Shown: one piece after another, positions 53,726 to 60,477 of the stretch
How positions within the stretch are numbered: the stretch's first letter is position 1
Layout: the number at the start of each line of letters is the position of its first letter
DNA from: Acidobacteriota bacterium
GTDB lineage: Bacteria; Acidobacteriota; Blastocatellia; RBC074
Length of the DNA: 60,477 nt
Assembly: GCA_019639255.1 (NCBI GenBank)
Contig: JAHBSF010000029.1
Span: 1-60,477, forward strand
Direction: 5' to 3'
Notes under the pieces: generated by a model
Seen by the model: the letters and a program-made list of their open reading frames with translations, nothing else
Database searches by the model: none
What the model was told of the DNA's origin: nothing
Program-made: the position numbers and the translations under genes

Positions 53726-55309
53726 TTATTCCGCGCCTTCCGCGTTCTCTCTTCCGCGCACCTGCAAGCCGAATTCTATGCTCTCGATGATCGCCTGCCA
53801 CGTTGCCGAGATGATGTTTTCCCCGACGCCCACCGTATTCCACGACCGGTTGCCGTCGCTCGTCTCCACGTGCACGCGCGTACGCGCCGCGGTCGCCTTT
53901 TCTCCGTCCAGAATCCTCACCTTGAAGTCGATCAGGTGAAACTCCTCGATTACCGGATAATGCGGCCTGAGCGCCTTGCGCAGCGCCTGATCCAGCGCGT
54001 GCGCCGGTCCTACGCCGAGACTCGCCGTATGAGATTCCTCTCCGTCGATCTTCAGTCTGACAACCGCTTCCGGATCGCCGCTCGATCCTATCCATATGCG
54101 GTACTCTACGGGCTCGAAAAACCGCTTCCGCTTGCCGAGCGCATCGAGCGCGCGCAGATGAAACGATGCATCGGCGTCCTCGAACTGATAACCCTCGTGT
54201 TCGAGCTGCTTCAACTCCGCAAGCAGCTTTCTTGCCGCTTCCTTGTTCTGGGCGAAATCCTCGCCGAGGTCCGCCGCCTTGAAGTTCAGATTGCTCACGC
54301 CCGACTGATCGCTTACAAGCACGCGCGTTTCGTTGCCTACGGCTTCGGGACGTATATGCTCATAGGTTTCCTTCGCGCGCGCAACGGCCGAAACGTGAAC
54401 GCCGCCCTTGTGCGCAAACGCGCTGCGGCCTACAAACGCCGCCCGCTCGTTCGGCACCAGATTCGCCACTTCGTTGATGTAACGACTCGTATGCGTCAGC
54501 AATCTCAAGCGGCCTTCGGGCAATGAGCGCCGGTCCATCTTCAGTTCGAGATTCGGGATGATCGAACAGAGATTGGCGTTGCCGCAGCGCTCACCGTAGC
54601 CGTTCATCGTGCCCTGCACCTGCATCGCGCCCGCTTCTACGGCGGCGAGTGAATTCGCCACCGCTAGTTCGCTGTCGTTGTGCGCGTGTATGCCCACTTG
54701 CGCGCCGGGAAAGCGGTTCCTTACAAGCGCCACCGTTTCATAAATGAATTCCGGCAGCCCGCCCCCGTTCGTATCGCAAAGAATTATCCGTTCGGCTCCG
54801 GCGCGCAGCGCCGACGAGAGCGTATCGAGCGCGTATTCGGAGTTGGCGCGAAACCCGTCGAAGAAGTGTTCTGCATCGTAAAACGCCCGGCGTCCGCAGG
54901 ATTTCAGGTGCGCGACGGTATCGGCGATCATGCGGAGGTTTTCTTCGAGCGTGGTCTTGAGCGCGACATCTACGTGGAAGTCCCACGATTTGCCGAAAAT
55001 CGTCACTACCGGAGTCTCGGCCGCAAGCAATCCCTGCACGATTGCGTCGTCCGCTGCCAGGCCGTTGGCCTTGCGCGTGCTGCCGAAGGCGGCGAGTTGC
55101 GCGGTTTTGAATTCGAGCGATTTTGCACGCTCGAAAAATTCCACGTCCTTGGGGTTCGCTCCGGGCCAGCCCCCCTCGATATAGGCGACGCCCAGTTCGT
55201 CGAGGCAGCGCGCAATCTTCAGCTTGTCCTCGACCGTATAGGCCAGCCCCTCGCCCTGCGCGCCGTCGCGCAACGTCGTGTCGTAGATCTCTACCGCAGA
55301 TGCTTTCAT
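53726..55309 (-). CDS. cimA: (R)-citramalate synthase
   Basis: 527-residue DRE-TIM aldolase-family synthase that condenses acetyl-CoA and pyruvate to citramalate, the threonine-independent route to isoleucine. The metal/catalytic motif [12 protein letters not shown] is at about 10-21, with [14 protein letters not shown] at about 205-220, [15 protein letters not shown] at about 235-250 and HKGGVHVSA near 305. A C-terminal LeuA-type allosteric domain is at about 400-515. The TIGR00977-like length favours citramalate over isopropylmalate synthase, but 2-isopropylmalate or homocitrate activity cannot be fully excluded. The final GRENAEGAE is encoded by a family B half-repeat. It lies 122 bases after ilvC. 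Confidence 0.88.
   Translation of the reverse strand: MKASAVEIYDTTLRDGAQGEGLAYTVEDKLKIARCLDELGVAYIEGGWPGANPKDVEFFERAKSLEFKTAQLAAFGSTRKANGLAADDAIVQGLLAAETPVVTIFGKSWDFHVDVALKTTLEENLRMIADTVAHLKSCGRRAFYDAEHFFDGFRANSEYALDTLSSALRAGAERIILCDTNGGGLPEFIYETVALVRNRFPGAQVGIHAHNDSELAVANSLAAVEAGAMQVQGTMNGYGERCGNANLCSIIPNLELKMDRRSLPEGRLRLLTHTSRYINEVANLVPNERAAFVGRSAFAHKGGVHVSAVARAKETYEHIRPEAVGNETRVLVSDQSGVSNLNFKAADLGEDFAQNKEAARKLLAELKQLEHEGYQFEDADASFHLRALDALGKRKRFFEPVEYRIWIGSSGDPEAVVRLKIDGEESHTASLGVGPAHALDQALRKALRPHYPVIEEFHLIDFKVRILDGEKATAARTRVHVETSDGNRSWNTVGVGENIISATWQAIIESIEFGLQVRGRENAEGAE
53731..53754. repeat. family B half-repeat encoding the CimA C-terminus
   Basis: CGCGCCTTCCGCGTTCTCTC and neighbours form the right arm of family B. 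On the minus strand it is translated as GRENAEGAE, the same kind of tail as the MFS protein at 46980. Confidence 0.75.
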
Positions 55310-55330
55310 GGTGTTAATACCGCCGGGAAG

Positions 55331-55430
55331 TAGAGAGATAACGGAACAAAACGGAAATAGACGAAACAAACGGAACAGGAACGGTATTTTCGTTTGTTTC
55401 GTCTATTTTCGTTTGTTTCGTTATCTCTCC
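55331..55430. repeat. family A palindrome between ilvC and cimA
   Basis: TAGAGAGATAACGGAACAAA on the left pairs with the complement TTCGTTATCTCTCC at the right. It lies inside an apparent operon, so it either reduces read-through into cimA or protects the ilvC mRNA end. Confidence 0.85.
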
Positions 55431-56447
<1,017 letters not shown>

Positions 56448-56463
56448 GCGTGCTCCTTTATTG

Positions 56464-56592
56464 AGAGTGCTGAGTGCTGAGTGCTGAGTGCTGAGTGCAA
56501 TTTGGAAATCAGGAACTTTAATTACAGATACTTTGAATTGAAGTTCTTCAGTTCTTATTTGCACTCAGCACTCAGCACTCAGCACTCAGCAC
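56464..56592. repeat. family C palindrome between ilvN and ilvC
   Basis: GTGCTGAGTGCTGAGTGC units on the left and GCACTCAGCACTCAGCAC on the right surround a centre (GAAATCAGGAACTTTAATTA...) partly shared with 20964-21105. It lies between two genes of the BCAA operon. Confidence 0.88.
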
Positions 56593-56597
56593 TTCTC

Positions 56598-57143
56598 CTA
56601 TACCTTTTCGTTCAGCGTCAACTGTGAAAATGTTTCTTCGTTGCCTTTGGGTTGCTGCCGGGTTGCGGCGACGCGCGTCATCGCTACGGTGCCCGTGCGC
56701 ACCATCTCGCGAATGCCGATGGGTTTGAGCAGTTCGATGAACGCCTGCACCTTCTCGGCGTTGCCCGTCATCTCGACGATGAATGAGTCGGGCGAGACAT
56801 CGACTATCTTGGCGCGGAAGATCTCAACGAGGTTGAAGACCTCCTGCCGGTGCGCGCCCATCTCGGCATTGACCGTGAGCATCACCATCTCGCGCTCTAC
56901 GTGCGCTCGTTCGGTCAGATCGGTGACCTTGATTACCTTGACGAGCTTGCGCAACTGTTTGATGATCTGCTCGATTATCTTGTCGTTGCCGTGCGTGGTA
57001 AGCGTCATGCGTGAAATGCCCTCTTCGAGCGTGGGTCCGACGCACAGCGTATCTATTGAATACCCGCGCGCGCTGAAAAGACCGGCTATGCGCGGCAGCA
57101 TCCCGTATTCGTCTTCGACCAGAAGTGAAATCGTGTGTCTCAT
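56598..57143 (-). CDS. ilvN: acetolactate synthase small (regulatory) subunit
   Basis: 181-residue subunit that binds valine and stimulates the catalytic subunit. The N-terminal ACT domain is at about 1-75 ([36 protein letters not shown]), and a second ACT-like region at about 80-160 ([20 protein letters not shown]). The start is ATG 57143; a TTG at 57149 would add two residues. It directly follows ilvB with a family B palindrome in the gap. Confidence 0.95.
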   Translation of the reverse strand: MRHTISLLVEDEYGMLPRIAGLFSARGYSIDTLCVGPTLEEGISRMTLTTHGNDKIIEQIIKQLRKLVKVIKVTDLTERAHVEREMVMLTVNAEMGAHRQEVFNLVEIFRAKIVDVSPDSFIVEMTGNAEKVQAFIELLKPIGIREMVRTGTVAMTRVAATRQQPKGNEETFSQLTLNEKV

Positions 57144-57160
57144 AGTCAATGATGAAGATC

Positions 57161-57240
57161 AACCGCGGAATACGCGCAAGACGCGGAACGGATAAGCTTC
57201 TTTCCGTCCATTCCGCGACTTCTGCGTATTCCGCGGTTGT
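57161..57240. repeat. family B palindrome between ilvB and ilvN
   Basis: AACCGCGGAATACGCGCAAG on the left pairs with CTTCTGCGTATTCCGCGGTT on the right. It sits in the ilvB-ilvN gap. Confidence 0.85.
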
Positions 57241-57249
57241 TCTTTTCCT

Positions 57250-58947
57250 TTATCCGAGAATCATCTCCTTCAATGCGGCTCCGGCCGGAACGATCGGAAA
57301 GACGTTTTCCTCGCGGTTGACCTGCATCTCCATCAGCACGGGTCCGCGCGCTTCGAGTCCCTCGGCGAGCACTCGCGAAACCTCCGAGGCCTGTGTAGCC
57401 CTCAGCGCCCTGACGCCGTAGGCTTCGGCCAGCTTCACGAAATCCGGCGCTACCTGAATGTTGCTGTGCGAGTAGTTGCGCGCGTAGAACTGCTCCTGCC
57501 ACTGGCGCACCATGCCCAGATACCCGTTGTTGATGATGAGTATCTTGACCGGAATGTCGTACTCGACGATCGTTGCAAGTTCGTTGAAGCTCATCTGGAA
57601 TCCGCCGTCGCCCACAACTGCCACGACCTGCTCGCCCGGTCGGGCCACGGCTGCGCCCATTGCGGCGGGGAATCCGTAGCCCATCGCGCCGAGGCCTCCG
57701 GAATTCAGCCACTGGCGCGGATTTTCGAATCCGTAAAGCTGCGCGGTCCACATCTGATGCTGTCCGACGTCGGCCGAAACGATCGCGCGCCCGCCCGTCA
57801 GACGATGCAGTTCCTCGATTACGCGCTGCGGCTTGATGACCTCGCCCTCATCGTGACAGAAAAACGGATGCTGCCGCTTCCATTCCTGTATCTGCTCAAA
57901 CCAGGCCGTGCGGTCCGCGATGCGCTCGCCCGCGTCGAGTTGCCTTTCAACCTCGGCGAGCATCTGCTGCACTACTACGCGCGCATCGCCAACCACGGGC
58001 ACATCCGCCTTGACGTTTTTGCTTATGCACGACGGATCGATGTCTACGTGTATGATCTGCGCGCCGCGCGCAAACTGATCGAGTTTGCCCGTAACGCGGT
58101 CGTCGAAGCGCGCTCCGATCGAGATGAGGAGGTCGCTGTTGTCTACGGCCATGTTCGTCCAGTAGCCGCCGTGCATGCCGAGCATGCCGAGGCTCAGGGG
58201 ATGGCTTGCGGGAAACGTGCCGAGTCCCATCAGCGTGCACGTCGTGGGCAGATTCAGCTTCTCTGCGAGCCTGCGAACCTCTTCGTGCGCTCCGGCGGCG
58301 ATCGCGCCCCCGCCCACGTAAAGCACCGGACGCCGCGCCCTGAGCATCAGTTCGACCGCGCGCCGCACCTGCCCGGGATGGCCCTGAAGGGTCGGTTTGT
58401 AGGAGCGCATATTGATCGTTTCAGGATAGCGGAACTCGGCTTCCTGCGCCGTCATATCCTTCGGCATGTCGATGAGTACGGGGCCGGGCCGCCCGCTCGA
58501 CGCCACGTAAAACGCTTCCTTGATCGTGGGCGCCAGTTCCTCTACGTGCTTGACCAGATAATTGTGCTTCGTGCACGAACGCGTGATGCCCGTCAGATCC
58601 GCTTCCTGAAATGCATCGTTGCCGATCAGATGCGTGGGCACCTGACCGGTAAAAACCACTACCGGAATCGAATCCATGAAGGCGTTCGCTATGCCCGTTA
58701 CCGCGTTGGTTCCCCCGGGCCCCGAAGTCACCAGCGCCACGCCCGTTTTCCCCGTCGCCTGCGCATACCCGGCCGCGGCGAACAATGCTCCCTGCTCGTG
58801 CCGCACCAGATAATGCTTGATGCGGTCTTCGTGCCGGTTGATCTCATCGTATACGTGCAGAACCGCACCCCCCGGATATCCGAAGATATGCTCTACACCC
58901 TCGCACCGCAGAGCCTCGACCAGTATTCGCGCCCCACGCATTTTCAT
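57250..58947 (-). CDS. ilvB: acetolactate synthase large (catalytic) subunit
   Basis: 565-residue thiamine-diphosphate enzyme forming acetolactate or acetohydroxybutyrate, the first common step to valine, leucine and isoleucine. The active-site Glu is in [17 protein letters not shown] (about 43-59). The FAD/central domain is at about 190-340, and the ThDP-binding motif [18 protein letters not shown] at about 440-457, followed by [12 protein letters not shown]. Start 58947 has GGAGG four bases upstream. It is the first structural gene after the leader peptide and terminator, so it is probably under attenuation control. Confidence 0.96.
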   Translation of the reverse strand: MKMRGARILVEALRCEGVEHIFGYPGGAVLHVYDEINRHEDRIKHYLVRHEQGALFAAAGYAQATGKTGVALVTSGPGGTNAVTGIANAFMDSIPVVVFTGQVPTHLIGNDAFQEADLTGITRSCTKHNYLVKHVEELAPTIKEAFYVASSGRPGPVLIDMPKDMTAQEAEFRYPETINMRSYKPTLQGHPGQVRRAVELMLRARRPVLYVGGGAIAAGAHEEVRRLAEKLNLPTTCTLMGLGTFPASHPLSLGMLGMHGGYWTNMAVDNSDLLISIGARFDDRVTGKLDQFARGAQIIHVDIDPSCISKNVKADVPVVGDARVVVQQMLAEVERQLDAGERIADRTAWFEQIQEWKRQHPFFCHDEGEVIKPQRVIEELHRLTGGRAIVSADVGQHQMWTAQLYGFENPRQWLNSGGLGAMGYGFPAAMGAAVARPGEQVVAVVGDGGFQMSFNELATIVEYDIPVKILIINNGYLGMVRQWQEQFYARNYSHSNIQVAPDFVKLAEAYGVRALRATQASEVSRVLAEGLEARGPVLMEMQVNREENVFPIVPAGAALKEMILG

Positions 58948-59001
58948 ACTTCCTCCAAATCGAGTTTTGCCCAGATCAGGTTTTTGATGGTTGTCAAAAT
59001 T

Positions 59002-59038
59002 AAAGCCCCGGCGAGCCTGTTTTGCTCGCCGGGGCTTT
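59002..59038 (-). terminator. intrinsic terminator/attenuator before ilvB
   Basis: A perfect 15-bp GC-rich stem (AAAGCCCCGGCGAGC and complement) with a 7-base loop is followed on the minus strand by TAATTTT. It lies 24 bases after the leader peptide stop and 55 before ilvB. The bases CGGCGAGC of its 5' arm can pair with GCTCGCCG inside the leader coding sequence (59076-59083), giving a competing antiterminator. Confidence 0.85.
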
Positions 59039-59061
59039 CGATTCCCGTCAGCCTGTTGGTT

Positions 59062-59154
59062 TCAGGCCGACCAGACGGCGAGCTGTTGCGGTCCGATAGC
59101 TACCGCCGGAATCAAGCCGATAATCCCTACGTTGTATACCCGAATCGCAGTCAT
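59062..59154 (-). CDS. ilv leader peptide (BCAA attenuation)
   Basis: A 30-codon reading frame, ATG to TGA, with GGAG five bases before the ATG. Of its 30 residues 11 are Ile, Val or Leu. Residues 9-20 (VGIIGLIPAVAI) have 7 branched-chain residues out of 12. A strong terminator follows, then ilvB. When charged tRNAs are scarce, a ribosome stalled on codons 9-20 would leave GCTCGCCG (codons 24-27) free to pair with the terminator 5' arm and allow read-through. When supply is good, the ribosome covers it and the terminator forms. This matches known leader logic of ilv operons in other phyla; here it is inferred from sequence. Confidence 0.8.
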   Translation of the reverse strand: MTAIRVYNVGIIGLIPAVAIGPQQLAVWSA

Positions 59155-59194
59155 CGATTCTCCAATCGATTTCCCAACCGATTTTCCAACCGGT
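59155..59194. repeat. 12-bp tandem repeat at the leader ribosome site
   Basis: On the minus strand about 3.5 units of the type ATCGGTTGGGAA precede the leader ATG. Each unit contains a GG(A/G)A-type purine stretch; the last one supplies the Shine-Dalgarno. Copy-number change here would alter initiation of the leader. Confidence 0.7.
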
Positions 59195-59275
59195 TCTCCG
59201 CCCGTTGACCCGGCGGATTCCCAAATGATCTGATTTTGTCGCTTCCGCGCATCCCGCCGGAATTTCAGCCCGCGC

Positions 59276-59281
59276 AGTATA
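59276..59281 (-). promoter_or_regulatory. possible -10 element for the ilvB leader transcript
   Basis: TATACT on the minus strand lies about 120 bases before the leader ATG. No convincing -35 is seen (TTGATT at 14-bp spacing, TGGATT at 18). The region is AT-richer than its surroundings. leuB read-through is the alternative source of the transcript. Confidence 0.35.
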
Positions 59282-59345
59282 GGACATCTTCATCAAATCA
59301 ATCCACTTAATAATATTTATCGAATGATAAGTTGCATTTATGCAT

Positions 59346-60419
59346 TCAATGCCCTCGCGCGATTTCGGCCAGGTGGCGGCGGACGCGATCGCCGAGCGCG
59401 GAGGTAGAGACCTGTATGGGGGCGCTGGAAAGGTCTGGGGTGCCGTAGCCCTCGTCGAGGGTGCGGCGGATGGACAGTTCAAGGGCGTGGGCTTCGGCTT
59501 CGAGCTTGCAAGTGTGGCGCAGCAGCATCGCCGCCGAGCCGATTGCGCCGATGGGATTGGCCTTGCCCTGTCCGGCGATGTCGGGGGCCGAGCCGTGCAC
59601 GGGTTCGTAAAGGTCTACGCTTCCGCCGAGGCTCGCCGACGGCAGCATGCCGAGCGAACCGGTGAGCACGGCGGCCTCGTCGCTGAGTATGTCGCCGAAA
59701 AGATTTTCCGTAACGATTACGTCGAACGAGCGGGGGCGCGTAACGAGCGCCATAGCGCAACTGTCTACGTAGCCGTGTTCGAGTTGCACGTCCGGGTAAT
59801 CCGCGGCGATGCGTGTGACGACCTTGCGCCACAGTTGCGAGCTTTCGAGCACGTTCGCCTTGTCTACAGAGGTGACTTTCCCGCGTCTTCCGCGCGCGAG
59901 TTCAAACGCGACGCGGGCCACGCGCTCGACTTCGGGCGCGGTGTAAACAAGCGTATTGAGTCCGCGGTCGTCTTCGATTGCGCGCGGTTGCCCGAAATAA
60001 AGCCCGCCGGCAAGTTCGCGCACGATAACCAGATCGGTACCGCGTATGATGTCGGCCTTGATCGGCGAAGCGTCTACGAGCGAATCGTACAGGAATGCGG
60101 GGCGCAGATTGGCGTAAACGCCGAGCCCTGCGCGCAGCGCAAGCAATCCGGTTTCGGGTTTGAGCGCCGGAGGATTTGCGTCGTAAGCGGGGCCGCCCAC
60201 GGCGCCCAGAAATACGGCGTCGCTTGCAAGACACGCCTTGAGCGTTTCTTCGGGCAGCGGCGCGCCGAGTGCGTCGAGCGCCGCGCCGCCTATCAACTGT
60301 TCGGTAAACGAAAACTCGTGTCCGAAATGGGTTCCGACGGCTTCAAGCGCCGCGACCGCCTCGCGCGTCACTTCGACGCCGATGCCGTCGCCGGGCAGAA
60401 CTGTGATCTTGAATTCCAT
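59346..60419 (-). CDS. leuB: 3-isopropylmalate dehydrogenase
   Basis: 357-residue NAD-dependent decarboxylating dehydrogenase of leucine synthesis. Substrate/metal motifs include [16 protein letters not shown] at the N-terminus, [11 protein letters not shown] (about 70-80), the [20 protein letters not shown] stretch (about 237-256), and [20 protein letters not shown] (about 265-284). Length is normal. The ATG at 60419 is followed directly by the GDGIG-containing strand. It lies upstream of the ilv leader; about 190 bases separate its stop from the leader ATG. Confidence 0.95.
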   Translation of the reverse strand: MEFKITVLPGDGIGVEVTREAVAALEAVGTHFGHEFSFTEQLIGGAALDALGAPLPEETLKACLASDAVFLGAVGGPAYDANPPALKPETGLLALRAGLGVYANLRPAFLYDSLVDASPIKADIIRGTDLVIVRELAGGLYFGQPRAIEDDRGLNTLVYTAPEVERVARVAFELARGRRGKVTSVDKANVLESSQLWRKVVTRIAADYPDVQLEHGYVDSCAMALVTRPRSFDVIVTENLFGDILSDEAAVLTGSLGMLPSASLGGSVDLYEPVHGSAPDIAGQGKANPIGAIGSAAMLLRHTCKLEAEAHALELSIRRTLDEGYGTPDLSSAPIQVSTSALGDRVRRHLAEIARGH

Positions 60420-60433
60420 AATTGTGAAGGGGA

Positions 60434-60477
60434 GAAACCACGGAATACGCGGAATACACGGAATACACGGAATTAAC
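60434..60477. repeat. family B half-repeat at the window end
   Basis: CCACGGAATACGCGGAATAC followed by two further CACGGAAT units matches the left arm of family B. The palindrome may continue beyond the window. Confidence 0.7.

Noticed and set aside
58950-59200. T-box or other riboswitch upstream of ilvB
   Set aside because: No T-box sequence (AGGGTGGNACCGCG-like) is present, and the leader peptide explains the terminator.
59048-59482. A 144-residue minus-strand frame over the ilv leader region
   Set aside because: It overlaps the leuB end in another frame and has no domain. The shorter 30-codon frame with its own ribosome site and BCAA codons is the better candidate.
59340-60476. A 378-residue plus-strand frame over leuB
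   Set aside because: It is antisense to a clear leuB and ends in a family B repeat. The similar long frames opposite cimA, ilvB and ilvD are also shadows.

Overview
The window looks like a chromosomal segment of an Acidobacteriota bacterium, plausibly class Blastocatellia. Three things suggest this. One is an Oar-like TonB receptor. Another is a very long secreted protease ending in a C-terminal domain of the type first described in Solibacter (TIGR03437-like). The third is a TPR/FG-GAP lipoprotein typical of the phylum. The class-level guess rests on general knowledge and was not computed. The DNA is moderately GC-rich. Almost every intergenic gap carries one of a few families of imperfect palindromes, called here A (core GATAACGGAACAAACGAAA), B (core GAACGCGGAAGACGCGGAA), C (repeats of GTGCTGA), D (nested GC-rich inverted repeats) and E (two very long hairpins near 13.4 kb). 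These sometimes supply stop codons, protein C-termini and in one case a lipoprotein signal peptide.

Layout. 0.1-5.5 kb (minus): a coupled operon of an MFS transporter, an AhpD-like protein with an in-frame UGA predicted to be selenocysteine, and a TPR/FG-GAP lipoprotein. 5.6-8.5 kb (minus): TonB-dependent receptor. 8.6-10.3 kb (minus): a sigma-54 activator with a coiled-coil N-terminus, a palindrome just after it, a good sigma-54 promoter, and a 64-residue protein that copies the activator's coiled coil. 10.5-16.3 kb (minus): zinc-ribbon membrane protein, NmrA-like protein, secreted cupin, alpha/beta hydrolase, and a second GAF-PAS-GAF sigma-54 activator with a sigma-54 promoter between it and the hydrolase. 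16.9-21 kb: Nfu-type Fe-S scaffold (plus), and a galactose cassette (minus: symporter, unknown protein, galactokinase). 21.3-33.1 kb (plus): Reg_prop sensor kinase, NarL-type regulator, single receiver, giant subtilisin-like protease. 33.2-36 kb (minus): GH2 glycosidase. 36.3-40.8 kb (plus): radical SAM/SPASM enzyme overlapping a WD40 protein that has a Cys-rich tail and a peptidase S74-like C-terminus. 40.9-44.7 kb (plus): a dockerin-bearing glycosidase-like protein and a TPR metallopeptidase. 45.3-48.8 kb (minus): sulfatase, MFS transporter, membrane protein.

48.9-60.4 kb (minus) holds branched-chain amino-acid biosynthesis: leuB, then ilvB, ilvN, ilvC, cimA, and further on ilvD. Between cimA and ilvD sit unknown or accessory genes: a 329-residue protein, a double GGCT-fold protein, and a nucleotidyltransferase with a small partner. 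Upstream of ilvB there is a previously unannotated 30-codon leader peptide rich in Ile/Val/Leu, followed by a strong intrinsic terminator. The leader contains an 8-base segment that can pair with the terminator's 5' arm, which is classical attenuation geometry.

The most interesting items are: (1) the sigma-54 activator with its coiled-coil mimic and putative feedback circuit; (2) the radical SAM/WD40/Cys-rich/S74 pair; (3) the UGA-containing AhpD selenoprotein with a SECIS-like hairpin; (4) the BCAA leader/attenuator; (5) repeat-derived coding sequence. No rRNA, tRNA or CRISPR array was seen.
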